The notes under the pieces were generated by a model. The model searched no databases. It was not told the origin of the DNA and saw only the letters and a program-made list of their open reading frames with translations. A stretch of DNA of 42,108 nt from Roseiflexus sp. (lineage in GTDB: Bacteria; Chloroflexota; Chloroflexia; Chloroflexales; Roseiflexaceae). Shown here in pieces: positions 26,853 to 37,463 of the stretch. Every line of letters starts with the position of its first letter. Within the stretch, counting starts at the first letter, position 1. Both the position numbers and the translations under genes were made by a program. The stretch covers positions 1 through 42,108 of the forward strand of contig JAGHYV010000040.1 in NCBI GenBank assembly GCA_017743475.1, given 5' to 3'.

Positions 26853-28004
26853 TCAACTGGAACTGTTGAGTGTCGCTGCGTAGATTGCCAGCGTCTCGCG
26901 TGCCATACGATCCGGGCTGAACTGTGCCGCGCGCTCTAGTCCGCGTCGGGACAGATCGGCGCGCAGGGCGTCGTCCGCCAGCATTCGCCAGAGTGCAGCG
27001 CTCCATCCCGTTACGTCCTCCGGTGGAACGCGCAGCGCTGCATCGCCGACGACTTCGGGCAGGCTGGCAGCATCAGCGACGATTACTGGCGTACCGCATG
27101 CCATGGCTTCGAGCGGCGGTAAGCCAAACCCTTCGTAGCGCGACGGGAAGGCAAATACTGTTGCTGCAGCGTAGAGCAGTGGCGCGTCATCGTAGGGTAC
27201 ATCAATGCGCTTCACAAACGCGCCAGCTCTGGCGAACATGATGGTGGCATCCAGGTCAGGAAACATCCGTGGATCGTTGCCAGATGCACGTCCGGCAATC
27301 ACCAGTGTGGCGGGAGGTCCGCCAGCGTACTGCATACGCGCAAATGCCCACACCAGCGTCGCCAGGTTCTTCCGCGCGTCCAGCCCGCCGACATAGTACA
27401 CGAACGGGGGCGTGACGCCGTAGCGCGCGGCAACTTCCGTTTCGCTCAAGGTACGGTCGCGCGGGCGGAACTGTGCGCCAGCTGCCAGGTAGACGACCGC
27501 CAACCGCGCTGCGCGGCAGCCGAGGTGACGAATAATGTCGCCAGCACTATGGTACGAAATCGTGATAATCTGCGTTGCACGCCGCGCAGCGTGCGTGACC
27601 AGACGCATATAGAGACGCACCGCTGCCCGTCCTCGATACTCCGGCAGTATGAGCGGAATAATGTCCAGGATTGTCACGACGGTCGGCAGCGGCGAGCGTA
27701 GCGGCGGCGCGAAGTACGGCACATGCAGCAAATCTGCGTTCAGGCGCAGCGTGGCTCGTGGGACGGCGATTTGCTCGAACCAGACCTTCGCCAGGTTCGC
27801 ATTGCGCCCATCGAACGGCGTGGGCACAGGCACCGCCTGAACATTCGGTGGCAGCGGTTCAGCGACCGGACGAAAGGCAGGCAGGAGCAGAGTCACTCGC
27901 ACATCGGGCGCAATGGCTGACAGGGCATGGACGAGCATGCGCAGGTATTGGCCGCTGCCAACAGTCGGTTGAGACCAGAACATGGCGTTGATAGCGAGAT
28001 GCAC
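26853..28004 (-). CDS. Glycosyltransferase family 4 protein
   Basis: A 383-residue GT-B enzyme, first gene of a pair. The N-terminus [20 protein letters not shown] has the glycine-rich donor-site opening. The C-terminal half has [20 protein letters not shown] and [19 protein letters not shown], with the E-x7-E catalytic region, then [19 protein letters not shown]. Function in extracellular glycan assembly is inferred from the pairing and from the sortase gene downstream. AGGAAACAGG precedes the ATG. Confidence 0.88.
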   Translation of the reverse strand: MHLAINAMFWSQPTVGSGQYLRMLVHALSAIAPDVRVTLLLPAFRPVAEPLPPNVQAVPVPTPFDGRNANLAKVWFEQIAVPRATLRLNADLLHVPYFAPPLRSPLPTVVTILDIIPLILPEYRGRAAVRLYMRLVTHAARRATQIITISYHSAGDIIRHLGCRAARLAVVYLAAGAQFRPRDRTLSETEVAARYGVTPPFVYYVGGLDARKNLATLVWAFARMQYAGGPPATLVIAGRASGNDPRMFPDLDATIMFARAGAFVKRIDVPYDDAPLLYAAATVFAFPSRYEGFGLPPLEAMACGTPVIVADAASLPEVVGDAALRVPPEDVTGWSAALWRMLADDALRADLSRRGLERAAQFSPDRMARETLAIYAATLNSSS

Positions 28005-28132
28005 GTTGCAAGCCTGTTTCCTTTCCAGATCGGGATCATTGTACCAGAGGTTCGGTTTGCAACCGCTCTGGCTTCTTTCTGGTATACTGCGGTGTCACGA
28101 TACTGATGCACAGGTTTGGAAGGGAGTTGCGT

Positions 28133-28564
28133 GTGCTAACCATCCAGGAGATCATGGCGATCATTCCCCATCGTTATCCGTTTCTGCTGATCGACCGCAT
28201 TCTTGAACTCGAGCCGGGGCAGCGCGCGGTTGGCGAGAAACTGGTGACGATCGGCGAACCATATTTTCAGGGACACTTTCCTAACCATCCGATCATGCCG
28301 GGGGTGTTGATCGTTGAGGCGTTGGCGCAGACCGGCGCCGTGGCGGCGCTAAGTCTGCCGGAAAACCGGGGAAAGACGGCGTTCTTCGCCGGGATCGATG
28401 GGGTGCGTTTCCGCAAGCCGGTCTATCCTGGCGATACGTTGCGGCTGGAGGTGCGGTTCGACAAAATGCGGCGCGGCATCGGCAAAGGCACGGGGGTTGC
28501 GACTGTGAACGGGCAGGTGGTGTGTGAGGGAGAGTTGATGTTTGCGTTGAGCGGTGAAGATTGA
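28133..28564 (+). CDS. fabZ: 3-hydroxyacyl-ACP dehydratase
   Basis: A 143-residue hot-dog-fold enzyme that removes water from 3-hydroxyacyl-ACP during fatty acid elongation. The motif is [20 protein letters not shown] with catalytic His48 and Glu62. The start is GTG 28133, six bases after GGAAGGGAG; the ATG at 28106 in frame has no ribosome site and adds non-family residues. Length and motif are normal. It is divergent from the glycosyltransferase genes and followed by a minisatellite; no other fatty acid genes lie beside it. Confidence 0.95.
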   Translation: MLTIQEIMAIIPHRYPFLLIDRILELEPGQRAVGEKLVTIGEPYFQGHFPNHPIMPGVLIVEALAQTGAVAALSLPENRGKTAFFAGIDGVRFRKPVYPGDTLRLEVRFDKMRRGIGKGTGVATVNGQVVCEGELMFALSGED

Positions 28565-28568
28565 AGGA

Positions 28569-28648
28569 AGGTTGGAGCGTTGAACGTTGAGCGTTGAACG
28601 TTGGAACGTTGAGCGTTGAGCGTTGGAAGGTTGAGCGTTGAATGTTGT
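28569..28648. repeat. Short tandem repeat (minisatellite) of about 10 bp
   Basis: About seven imperfect copies of a unit like GTTGAGCGTT/GTTGAACGTT, directly after the fabZ stop. Units vary by one or two bases (GAGC, GAAC, GGAAG), so this is a decaying simple repeat rather than a CRISPR. Confidence 0.7.
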
Positions 28649-28774
28649 GAAGGGGTCGTGGCGCGCATTGAAGAGATCGCATACAATGATTAAGGTAAAG
28701 ACGTTGTTGTGGATGGAAAATGGTCAGATGCTCTATCCCGACATGTATCTAATTGCTGAAAGAGATGTTCGTGG

Positions 28775-29489
<715 letters not shown>

Positions 29490-29622
29490 GGGGGCAATAT
29501 CTCACCTCTGCGGCAAGAAGTCCAGAATAGTGCACCAGGTCTGAACATGAACCGGAAATCTGTCCGGTCGGGGTTTTGACCGTTGACATGCGATTGTCCC
29601 GTTACTGGAACGACGAAGCCTC

Positions 29623-29650
29623 TTGCCAGACTGCCAGACTATGTTAAGAT
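29623..29650 (+). promoter_or_regulatory. Candidate promoter of tRNA-Leu
   Basis: TTGCCA (29623-29628), 16 bases, TAAGAT (29645-29650), 12 bases before the tRNA. Confidence 0.5.
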
Positions 29651-29662
29651 AGATCATGCAAA

Positions 29663-29748
29663 GCCGGAGTGGCGGAACGGCAGACGCTTCGGTCTTAAAA
29701 ACCGATGGGGGCAACCCCGTACGGGTTCGAGTCCCGTCTCCGGCACCA
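29663..29748 (+). tRNA. tRNA-Leu (anticodon TAA)
   Basis: GCCGGAG pairs with CTCCGGC in the acceptor stem. The anticodon stem TCGGT/ACCGA closes the loop CTTAAAA with anticodon TAA. The long variable arm (GGGG-CAAC-CCCGT) is typical of class II leucine tRNA. The T arm holds GTTCGAGTC and the 3' ACCA is encoded. Confidence 0.95.
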
Positions 29749-29814
29749 GCGCTGCGCATTCTTGAGATCTTCGCACGCCGCTCACCTGACAGCCGAACTC
29801 ATCGACAGTAGACA

Positions 29815-29835
29815 CGATCATCGATACGATGATCG
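29815..29835 (+). terminator. Hairpin downstream of tRNA-Leu
   Basis: CGATCATCG, loop ATA, and CGATGATCG form a perfect 9-bp stem followed by ACGTTTTGC. It lies 67 bases after the tRNA. Confidence 0.45.
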
Positions 29836-29855
29836 ACGTTTTGCAGTGGTACACG

Positions 29856-29950
29856 TAAGTGTTCACATTTCTCCGGGCAGCGAGGCATCTTGCCCTCGTA
29901 GACGCGATGAAGGCAGGACGCCATTGCTTCCAGACACGTTCCCAGGTGTG
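29856..29950 (-). repeat. Interspersed repeat, R3 family copy
   Basis: On the minus strand it starts CTGTTCACACCTGGGAACG and continues through GTCTGGAAGC, GGCGTCCTGCC and TCGCGTCTACGAGGGCAAGA. It shares this order with 17878-17945. The ends carry GTGTTCACA and TGTGAAC, an inverted pair. The rest of 29951-30243 has no gene or clear structure. Confidence 0.45.
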
Positions 29951-30243
29951 AACAGTTACTAGCATATCCACTCCACGCTAGCGCTACCGTTCCACGACTT
30001 CTAACGCGAGGACAATCCGGATCACCTCTGCGACACACCGGCAAGATGGTCTGCGTTTTGTCCTTCGACTGCGTTAGCCTGAATCTTTCCATCCGGTATC
30101 TCACTCGATGACCAAGTCACGTTCCGAAGAGCCTGTGCGTCACAAAATCCTTTGCTGAACGGCTTCCTGTACGAAAAAATGCTCCAAAGACTCAAAATAC
30201 ACTTTCGTAAATTATTTGTTGCAAAACCTCTACTTTGAGAGGA

Positions 30244-30271
30244 TTGACTCATTCTGCGTGGATCGTATATG
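30244..30271 (+). promoter_or_regulatory. Candidate promoter of the DUF4914 gene
   Basis: TTGACT (30244-30249), 16 bases, TATATG (30266-30271). It is 34 bases before the ATG. Confidence 0.35.
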
Positions 30272-30305
30272 CTTCCCCAGGAAATGCTCTGAGAGGAGGT
30301 ATCGA

Positions 30306-32174
30306 ATGGATTGGCAGAAGTATAACCCACCGGTTGATGCAGCTGACATTCTCTCGAAGTGTCCCAGCCTGGTCATAGCCAGCTCTATAGCTGAACTCGT
30401 TGATCTAGCATGTGGTGGCAGTGGCAGCGACAGCTTCGAGGTGGCGTTCGACGTTAAAGGTTTAGGCAGAGTTGTTGAGGCAACGGTAGCCCGCGTGCGC
30501 AATGGTGTCGCTGCTAACTACCCTGAACCATATATGCGTCGTCGTGACCCGGACTGCATGTTCATCGCCGACGACCTACCGACGAACAAGCCACGTTTCA
30601 AAGATCGATTCGGCTACGACTTTGCCGAGTTACGTCGAGAGACATTCGAGTGGCTGAAGACCCAGCCTTTGGCGATGTTCGGTTTCACCGCCGGGCAGCG
30701 AGGTATGGGACAGGATGCACTGGTGATTGCTCCGGCCAACACCGGTTTCTTCGCCCTCGGGTTGGCGTTGCTTCAGGGTATCACCGCCTATGAAGACATC
30801 CCCCCCAACTTCCATCCTACGGCAATCATCTACGTTGCGCCGCCGTTCCGTCACACGCACTTCGATGGCAAGCAGGTCGTTGTTCACAATCGTCGAGACG
30901 GTCTGCACGAAATGTTTTCCTACAATCTCTACCCCGGTCCAAGCGCCAAGAAGGGAGTCTACGGGGTCCTCATTAACCAGGGGGTCCGGGAGGGCTGGGT
31001 CACTGCCCACTGCTCCACAGTGCAGGTTGTCACGCCCTACGACAACGTGGTGACAATTATGCACGAGGGGGCAAGCGGTGGCGGCAAAAGCGAGATGCTG
31101 GAGCAGATACATCGAGAGCCGGATGGCCGCCTGCTGCTTGGAGTGAATATCGTGACTGGCGAGCATCGCTATCTCGAGATCCCGCGTGCGTGCAGATTGC
31201 GTCCAGTGACAGATGATATGGCGTTGTGCCATCCGTCGCTTCAGAACAATCAGCGCAAACTGCGGCTCACCGATGCCGAAGACGGCTGGTTTGTCCGCGT
31301 TAATCACATCACACGCTACGGTACCGACATCCACCTCGAGCGCCTGACTGCACAGCCTGAAGAGCCGTTACTCTTCCTAAATATTGATGCGGTCCCTAGA
31401 AGTCGCGCGCTCATCTGGGAGCATATTTACGATGCACCCGGTAAGCCCTGCCCAAACCCGCGCGTCATTCTCCCGCGCCGGATTGTTCCGGGCGTTGTTT
31501 TCGAGCCGGTGACGGTCGATATTCGCAGCTTTGGCGTTCGCACACCGCCATGCACCCGCGAGCGCCCAACCTATGGCATTATCGGGTTGTTCCACATCCT
31601 GCCGCCAGCGCTTGCCTGGCTGTGGCGTCTGGTCGCTCCGCGCGGTCACGATAATCCGAGCATCGTTGAAACCGAGGGTATGAGTAGCGAAGGCGTCGGC
31701 TCGTACTGGCCCTTCACAACCGGTCGTCGGGTCGATCAGGCCAACCTGCTGCTCAGGCAGTTTCAGGAAAACACGCAGATGCGCTACATTCTCTGCCCAA
31801 ACCAGCATGTCGGCGCATGGAAGGTCGGATTTATGCCGCAGTGGATCGCGCGTGAATACCTGGCACGGCGTGGAAACGCTCAGTTCTCTCCAGAGCAGAT
31901 TCAGCCTGCGCGCTGCCCGCTATTGGGATACGCACTCTTCCAGCTCTCGGTTGAAGGACGATCTATCGCCCGCTGGTTCCTCCAGGTCGACACCCAGCCA
32001 GAGGTTGGGCCGGAAGCTTACGATAAGGGGGCGGCGATCTTGTATGCCTTCTTCCGCAAATGTCTGGCAGACTTCCGTGATCCAGAGCTCGACCCGCTTG
32101 GACATCGGATCATCGAGTGCTGCCTTGATGGCGGTACGCTGCAGGATTATGAGGCGCTGATTCCGAGCAACTGA
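30306..32174 (+). CDS. DUF4914-family P-loop protein (PEPCK/HPr-kinase-like)
   Basis: A 622-residue protein of unknown function that I match to DUF4914 by its length and P-loop region. The core is MHEGASGGGKSEMLEQ (P-loop residues 255-262), like the PEP carboxykinase/HPr-kinase type of nucleotide-binding loop. Later blocks include FVRVNHITRYGTDIHLERL, NPRVILPRRI and EGVGSYWPFTTGRRVDQANL, and there is no membrane segment. The start is ATG 30306 after GAGGAGGT. It likely uses ATP or GTP to phosphorylate or decarboxylate a small molecule or protein, but the substrate is unknown. It stands alone with a terminator-like hairpin after it. Confidence 0.75.
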   Translation: MDWQKYNPPVDAADILSKCPSLVIASSIAELVDLACGGSGSDSFEVAFDVKGLGRVVEATVARVRNGVAANYPEPYMRRRDPDCMFIADDLPTNKPRFKDRFGYDFAELRRETFEWLKTQPLAMFGFTAGQRGMGQDALVIAPANTGFFALGLALLQGITAYEDIPPNFHPTAIIYVAPPFRHTHFDGKQVVVHNRRDGLHEMFSYNLYPGPSAKKGVYGVLINQGVREGWVTAHCSTVQVVTPYDNVVTIMHEGASGGGKSEMLEQIHREPDGRLLLGVNIVTGEHRYLEIPRACRLRPVTDDMALCHPSLQNNQRKLRLTDAEDGWFVRVNHITRYGTDIHLERLTAQPEEPLLFLNIDAVPRSRALIWEHIYDAPGKPCPNPRVILPRRIVPGVVFEPVTVDIRSFGVRTPPCTRERPTYGIIGLFHILPPALAWLWRLVAPRGHDNPSIVETEGMSSEGVGSYWPFTTGRRVDQANLLLRQFQENTQMRYILCPNQHVGAWKVGFMPQWIAREYLARRGNAQFSPEQIQPARCPLLGYALFQLSVEGRSIARWFLQVDTQPEVGPEAYDKGAAILYAFFRKCLADFRDPELDPLGHRIIECCLDGGTLQDYEALIPSN

Positions 32175-32222
32175 AGAACTTCGGATCGTTCAGAGAGGTG
32201 TCGTTGACCCTCTTCCCCCCTG

Positions 32223-32251
32223 CCCCCTTCTCCCACATGGGGAGAAGGGGG
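32223..32251 (+). terminator. G/C-rich hairpin after the DUF4914 gene
   Basis: CCCCCTTCTCCC (32223-32234) pairs with GGGAGAAGGGGG (32240-32251) around a five-base ACATG loop. This motif also occurs in the R4 repeats at 8.8 and 9.05 kb, so it is part of an interspersed repeat that may double as a terminator. Confidence 0.5.
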
Positions 32252-32299
32252 AGTGTGGGGCGTTCTGATGCTCTACTGCCCCTCTTCCCCCTGCCCCCT

Positions 32300-34888
32300 T
32301 GCATGCAACCATCGTATCCAGCGCTTCAGTGCTACTGGAACCTTCCTCGGCACGTGGGGGTCGTATGGCAGTGGCAACGGGCAGTTTGAGCGCCCTAAAG
32401 GCTTGGCCATCGCACCCGATGGCACGGTCTACGCGGCGGATACCAACAACGCCCGCATCCAGCGCTTCAGCGCCAACGGCGCGTTCCTTAGCGCGTGGGG
32501 AAGTGGGGTAGCGGCAACGGGCAGTTCTCTAATCCTAAAAGCGTGGCAATCGCGCCTGATAGCACGGTTTACGTGACGGATGAAGGCAACTACCGCATCT
32601 AGCACTTCAGCGCCGATGGAACCTTCCTCGGCGCGTGGGGAGCGTGGGGCACAGGCAATGGACGGTTCAAATGGCCTCGCGGCATGGCAGTGGCTCCTGA
32701 CGGGACTGTTTATGTAGCAGATACTCTTAACAATCGCATTCCAGGTATTCGGCACGCAGTACCCTGCCTCCTGGCGCGGCGAATTCTTCGCCAACGACCT
32801 CGCCGGACCGGTGTTGCACGTTGAAAACGTCTCCGAGCTGTTCCTCAACCGCTCATGGACCGGGCAACCGGCGGCGAACATCCCTGCCGACCATTTCACC
32901 AGTCGCTGGCTGCGCTACGTCAACTTCCCGACCGCCGGACGCTACCGCTTCACCATCAGCGCCGATGACGGCGTCCGTTTTTGGGTCGATGACTGGCTAG
33001 TGGTCGAGTCCTGGCAGCCGCAGTCGCTCACCCGCGAGGTCACCGTTGAACTGTCGGCAGGCTACCATCGGCTGCTGCTCGAACATTGGGATCAGCAGGG
33101 CGTGGCGACGCTCGCACTGGAGTGGACGCGCATAGACAACACGACGCCCTCGCCGACGGCGACTCCATCGCCGACGGTGACTCCATCGCCGACCGCGACA
33201 CCCACGCCCACCCCAATGGCCACGCCATCGCCGACAGCGACGGCCATCCCGACGGTGACTCCATCGCCGACGGCGACGCCCATGCGGACGCCCACGCCTA
33301 CCCCACCGGACAACTCCGTCATTGGGGTGGATCTAACAATCGGCCTGTATCGCAATCCAAACAGCGAGGAGCGGGCGGTTTACGAGGAGATGATTCGCTA
33401 CTTCGCCGATGCCCTCTTCGAGATGTCGAACGGCGCGCACAAGTTGCGCACGGTGCGTATCTATCCGAACACGACATCCAAAAAAGACATTATCTGGGTA
33501 GACCAGTGCTGGCCGCAAGCCACAATCTCAGGGTACGGGAGGGCACAGTACGGTGTGCTCATTCTGATGTGCGACAGCTTTGGGAGCTACAATTACTTGC
33601 AGAACCGGCGCGCCTGGGAGAATGCGGGTATACCCTTGCTCACGAAATGGGACACTACTTCTACTCGCTGTACGATGAATACCGAACGGATGACCCATGC
33701 GACCCAACAAGACCGAGTAGACCGTGCCGGGACGACACACCGGTCTCGCCATCGGTGATGCATAGTCAGTGGAATGCTGTGAGAGGTCAATACAGCTGGC
33801 TGAACTTCTCATCGGCGGCGAATTACAGCACGAGAACGGCTCAGTATCGTATGTATCGGGCAAGCGGTTGGGAGACGCTGATCCGGCGACCGGAGCACGA
33901 CCCGCGCGATGGCATCCTGGCAAATGCCCCCCGCCGGTTGTACCACCCCGAACTGCAGAATGTCGCTCTGGCGTCTGACCAACTCCCTCGCATCGACCTC
34001 ATCACCGGGCATCAGGCACGCAGTATGCTCCGGATTATCTGGGAACAGCCAGCCAGCGCGGCACTGGCCAGCGCCGAGATTACGGCTAGCCCGTTCGCGT
34101 TGGAAGGCAACAATGTCACTTACCCGCAACCGGTGCGGCTGATTGCTACGTTGCAACGCAGGCTGCCGATTGCCAACGCAGTCGTGCAGGGGGAGGTCAC
34201 GCTGCCGAACGGTCAGACCCAACTGCTGACCTTCCGCGATGATGGGGTTACCCCCGATGCACTTGCCGACGATGGACGGTACTCGGCGCTCTTCATCCCA
34301 ACCCAGGACGGCGCGCATCAATATCGGGTCACGTTCACCAACCCCAATCAATCGGCAGCTGAGGTCTACAATGGCCTGGAACTCGCGCCGCCGCCGGGGT
34401 ACCAACCAGACGATTCGCTGCTGTCGCCCGTACCGGTCGGCGAGAACTTCACTGTCAGCGCCCAGGCGACAATAGTGGTCAACGGGGTGAGGAGTGATGA
34501 CCACGGGAACGATCCCGGTACGGCTAGTCTGCTGAATACCGATAACCTTGACCGATGGGGGCATATCGAGCAGCCCGGCGACCGTGACCTGTTCCGCATC
34601 ACCCTACCGCAGGATATGACCATCGTGGTGCGCGTGACCAATCGGGCAGCGGGGATGCAACCGCGCCTGCGCCTGCTCGCCACGGATGGGACGACGCCGG
34701 TATCGGCATTGTCGCTGGCGGAGAACTACCCGGCGCTGGTGTACACGGCACGAGCAGGCAGCGTGATCTATGCTGAGGTAAGCCACGTCGACCCCATAGC
34801 GGGGAGGAGCTTGTACCGGATCAGTGCGGGTTTGGCAATCGCAAGTGATGGGCTGAACCAGGTGTATATACCCTTGGTGAAGCGGTGA
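32300..34888 (+). pseudogene. Broken secreted metallopeptidase: NHL repeats, PA14, P/T-rich linker, HExxH domain, C-terminal YIPLVKR tag
   Basis: One gene can be rebuilt across several frames. NHL beta-propeller repeats come first (FLGTWGSYGSGNGQFERPKG and APDGTVYAADTNNARIQRFS). A PA14 domain follows (WRGEFFANDLAGPVLHVENV to GYHRLLLEHWDQQGVATLAL), then a (TPSP)n linker, then a peptidase domain with HEMGHYFYSLYDE (zinc site). The C-terminal part has a beta domain, DRDLFRITLPQDMTI, and ends QVYIPLVKR. Damage: a TAG at 32600-32602 in place of a Gln codon, frame changes at about 32505, 32740 and 33627, and no N-terminus or signal peptide because a repeat lies upstream. The 33627 change is a single missing G in GGG (33626-33628): restoring one G joins ENAG to YTLAHE. 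The 3' half, from the HEMGH region on, is intact in one frame. Confidence 0.8.
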
Positions 34889-34948
34889 TCCCCGCTCAGG
34901 AGACGACGGCGGGCAGATCGGGAGCGGCAGCGAGCAGTGCACCTCCTT

Positions 34949-34970
34949 GCGCCTGGACATGTCCAGGCGC
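34949..34970. repeat. Perfect 22-bp palindrome
   Basis: GCGCCTGGACA and TGTCCAGGCGC meet with no spacer. It lies 61 bases after the stop at 34888, and no U tract follows, so it may be a protein-binding site or a cruciform. 34971-35070 has no gene. Confidence 0.4.
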
Positions 34971-35070
34971 GATCCGCTCTAGAACCGGGCAGGTTCTTGC
35001 CGCCCCCGGCGACTGACCCGCAAGAGCAGGACACCCTCGCCTCTCAAGGTTAGAGTTCCTGTCTCGCTCG

Positions 35071-35110
35071 CGCAGGCAGGCTTTGTCCTGGATAGCCGAG
35101 GGGTTTCCTC
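35071..35110 (+). repeat. Interspersed repeat, R1 family copy b
   Basis: CGCAGGCAGGCTTTGTCCTG, then GATAGCCGAGGGGTTT. It repeats 60 bases on at 35131. Confidence 0.5.
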
Positions 35111-35130
35111 CGACGGTTCACACCAGCCTG

Positions 35131-35172
35131 CGCAGACGAGCTTTGCCCCGCATAGCCGAGGACTTTAGCTCC
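35131..35172 (+). repeat. Interspersed repeat, R1 family copy c
   Basis: CGCAGACGAGCTTTGCCCCG, then CATAGCCGAGGACTTTAGCT. The same core appears in 35071-35110 and on the minus strand of 42050-42091. Confidence 0.5.
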
Positions 35173-35270
35173 ATGGGCCAGTTCGGGATACCGGATTATA
35201 GCAGTTTTCACAAAGGTTGAGCCTCATGGACGAGGTTGAACATTCCCAGAGTCGCGTACCCTCGAGGCAA

Positions 35271-35286
35271 CCGAAATGAATTTCGG
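35271..35286. repeat. Short palindrome CCGAAATGAATTTCGG
   Basis: Seven-base arms around GA. It is about 50 bases beyond the uvrC stop and may contribute to ending that transcript, but there is no clear U tract. Confidence 0.25.
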
Positions 35287-35336
35287 TCTACTTCAATACG
35301 CGTCGGAGCAGGGCGGCACGGGCGTAGGAGGCAACT

Positions 35337-37346
35337 CTACAGCATACTCTTCAACTCTTCGGCAGCTTTGCGCGTCATACCCGGCACAGCAGCGAGTTCA
35401 TCGACGGTCGCGTTGCGAATGCCTTCTAGCGACCCGAAGTGCTTCAGCAGCATCTGTCGCCGTTTCGGACCGATGCCGGGTATTTCTTCGAGCTGCGACG
35501 ATGTCGCCGATTTGCTGCGCAGTTTGCGGTGGTAGTCTTTGGCAAAGCGGTCGGCTTCTTCGTCAATCATGCGAATGAGACGCAGCGCAGCGCTGTCGCG
35601 TTCGAGCACAATAACATCACTCGCGCCAGGCAGCAACAGGTCGAAGCGATCACGGTTCGGTCCCTTGACCACCCCCGCGATCGGGATATGGTCGAAGCGC
35701 AGTTCGCGCAGCGCCTGGATCGCTCCGTTCAGTTGTCCGACGCCGCCATCAATCAGGATCAGATCGGGCAGTTCCGCCCAGGTTTCCTGGCGTTCAATGT
35801 CGGCGTGCGATCCCGGCGTGTCGGTCTTCTCCGCTTCTTCCTGGTCGTCTGCTTCTGCTGGACCGTTGATGCCACCGTTCATCAGCTGATCTCCCAATTG
35901 CTGTTCTTCTTCTCCGATGAGCATCGCAGCGCGACGGAAGCGGCGGCGCAGGATTTCCTGGATTGACGCGACATCATTGGCGCCCTGAACGGTTTTGATC
36001 CTGAACTTGCGGTAGCGGCTCTTCTTTGGCTCGCCGCGCTCGAAGACGACCATCGCTCCGACGGCGTGGCTTCCCTGGATGTTCGAGACATCGAAGCATT
36101 CGATGCGCGTCGGCAGTGCGCTCAAGCCAAGCAGATCGCGCACTTCGCTCAACCCTGCCACGGCGCGTTGCTCGCTGTTGAGCCACTGCAACCGCAGTTC
36201 TTCGAGTTTCTGGCGCGCGTTCTGTTCCGCCAGTTCGACGAGACGACGCTTTTCGCCGCGTTGTGGCGTGTGCAGCGTGATTTTGCGCCCCGCTTTCTGC
36301 GTCAGCCATTGCTCGATCACTGCCGGTTCATCGAGCGGCGTCGGCAACAGTAACGCTGCGGGGAGTTCAGCAGCCGTATCGTAGAACTGGGTCAGAAATG
36401 AGGCAAGCAGGTCTTCGTTGCGCTCCCCTTCGGCATTTTGCAGCGGAAACGATTCGGCGCTGATCAGTTTCCCGGCGCGAATGCACAAGACCTGGACGAC
36501 TGCCATCCCTTCCTCGCGCGCCAGACCGATGACGTCCTGATCGGCATCGTCGTGACGCAGCACCTGCTGGCGCTGGCTGATCAACTCAATGTCGCGGATG
36601 CTATCGCGCAACCGGGCAGCGCGCTCGAAATCGAGCCGTTCTGCCGCTTCTTCCATCTGGCGGCGCAACGTTTTCACCACCAGGTCGCTCTTCCCTTCCA
36701 GAAAACGACACACTGACTCGATGGTGGCACGGTATTCTTCCTGGTTCACCAGACCAGGCACGCACGGACCCAGGCATCGCTTGATGTCGTAATATAGGCA
36801 TGGCTTACCCATCCGCCGATGGCGGTTAAACTTGTCGTCGGGGCAGCGCGACGGCGGGCGAAAGGCGAACAGCCGGTTGAGCTGGTCAAGCGTGCGGTAG
36901 ACCGCTCCAGCGCTGGAGTAGGGTCCGAAGTAGCGTGCGCCCTCTTCCCAGCGCGGGTTACGCGTGGCAAAGATGCGGGGCCAGGTTTCATGCAACGTTA
37001 CTTTGATATATGGGTAACTCTTGTCGTCCTTCAACAGCACATTAAAGCGCGGACGGTGCTGCTTGATGAGAGTCATTTCGAGCAGCAACGCTTCGAGTTC
37101 GGTGGACGTAACGATCACCTGAAAATCGGCGATCTGTTCGACCAGTCGCGCCGTCTTCCCATAGGGATCGCTGGTCTGGTTGAAGTAGGATCGCATCCGA
37201 TCGCGCAGACGCTTGCTCTTGCCGACGTAGATGATCTTCCCCTGGGCGTTCTTCCAGAGATAGACGCCGGGTGCGAGCGGAACGGCGCGCAACCGTTCTT
37301 CAAAGGCGGTCGGATCCGCAATTGCAGTATGCTTCAGGTCAGGCAT
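35337..37346 (-). CDS. uvrC: Excinuclease ABC subunit C
   Basis: A 669-residue UvrC that makes both cuts in nucleotide excision repair. The N-terminal GIY-YIG nuclease has PGVYLWKN (Gly27-Tyr29) and IIYVGKSK (Ile39-Gly42). The middle UVR domain ([14 protein letters not shown]..., [20 protein letters not shown]) binds UvrB. The C-terminal RNase H-like half has [15 protein letters not shown], and a helix-hairpin-helix end has [18 protein letters not shown] and [17 protein letters not shown]. An acidic insertion sits around residues 510-535 ([16 protein letters not shown]). The start is ATG 37344-37346, giving the standard N-terminus; the frame further up has no family sequence. A TATAAT lies only six bases before the ATG, so the mRNA may be leaderless. 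Confidence 0.96.
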   Translation of the reverse strand: MPDLKHTAIADPTAFEERLRAVPLAPGVYLWKNAQGKIIYVGKSKRLRDRMRSYFNQTSDPYGKTARLVEQIADFQVIVTSTELEALLLEMTLIKQHRPRFNVLLKDDKSYPYIKVTLHETWPRIFATRNPRWEEGARYFGPYSSAGAVYRTLDQLNRLFAFRPPSRCPDDKFNRHRRMGKPCLYYDIKRCLGPCVPGLVNQEEYRATIESVCRFLEGKSDLVVKTLRRQMEEAAERLDFERAARLRDSIRDIELISQRQQVLRHDDADQDVIGLAREEGMAVVQVLCIRAGKLISAESFPLQNAEGERNEDLLASFLTQFYDTAAELPAALLLPTPLDEPAVIEQWLTQKAGRKITLHTPQRGEKRRLVELAEQNARQKLEELRLQWLNSEQRAVAGLSEVRDLLGLSALPTRIECFDVSNIQGSHAVGAMVVFERGEPKKSRYRKFRIKTVQGANDVASIQEILRRRFRRAAMLIGEEEQQLGDQLMNGGINGPAEADDQEEAEKTDTPGSHADIERQETWAELPDLILIDGGVGQLNGAIQALRELRFDHIPIAGVVKGPNRDRFDLLLPGASDVIVLERDSAALRLIRMIDEEADRFAKDYHRKLRSKSATSSQLEEIPGIGPKRRQMLLKHFGSLEGIRNATVDELAAVPGMTRKAAEELKSML

Positions 37347-37352
37347 ATCTGT

Positions 37353-37358
37353 ATTATA
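37353..37358 (-). promoter_or_regulatory. -10 box of uvrC placed next to the start codon
   Basis: TATAAT (37358-37353 on the minus strand) is six bases from the uvrC ATG, so transcription would begin at or beside the start codon. No good -35 box is seen. On the other strand TACAAT (37396-37401) is a possible -10 for ilvD. Confidence 0.45.
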
Positions 37359-37463
37359 CCATTCTGGAACCTGTCGCTGTACCTGAAAAAAGTGGTACAA
37401 TCGTGGATGCACTTCTGCTCGTTCGGAAAGATCTTCACTATCACATCACGGAAGGACGGAGCC

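Noticed and set aside
28569-28648. CRISPR array at the tandem repeat after fabZ
   Set aside because: Units are about 10 bp without spacers, so it is a minisatellite. No CRISPR array or cas gene was found anywhere in the window.
30022-30330. 102-codon minus-strand frame upstream of the DUF4914 gene
   Set aside because: No family resemblance and low-quality codon use; it overlaps the promoter of a real gene on the other strand.
33086-33620. First part of the long frame that carries the peptidase as an independent gene
   Set aside because: Up to about 33620 this frame is the off-frame reading of the PA14 gene and its linker; the real peptidase begins only after the frameshift at 33627.
36819-37463. 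Longer start for ilvD
   Set aside because: The added codons are the complement of uvrC and contain no dehydratase sequence; ATG 37464 has a ribosome site.
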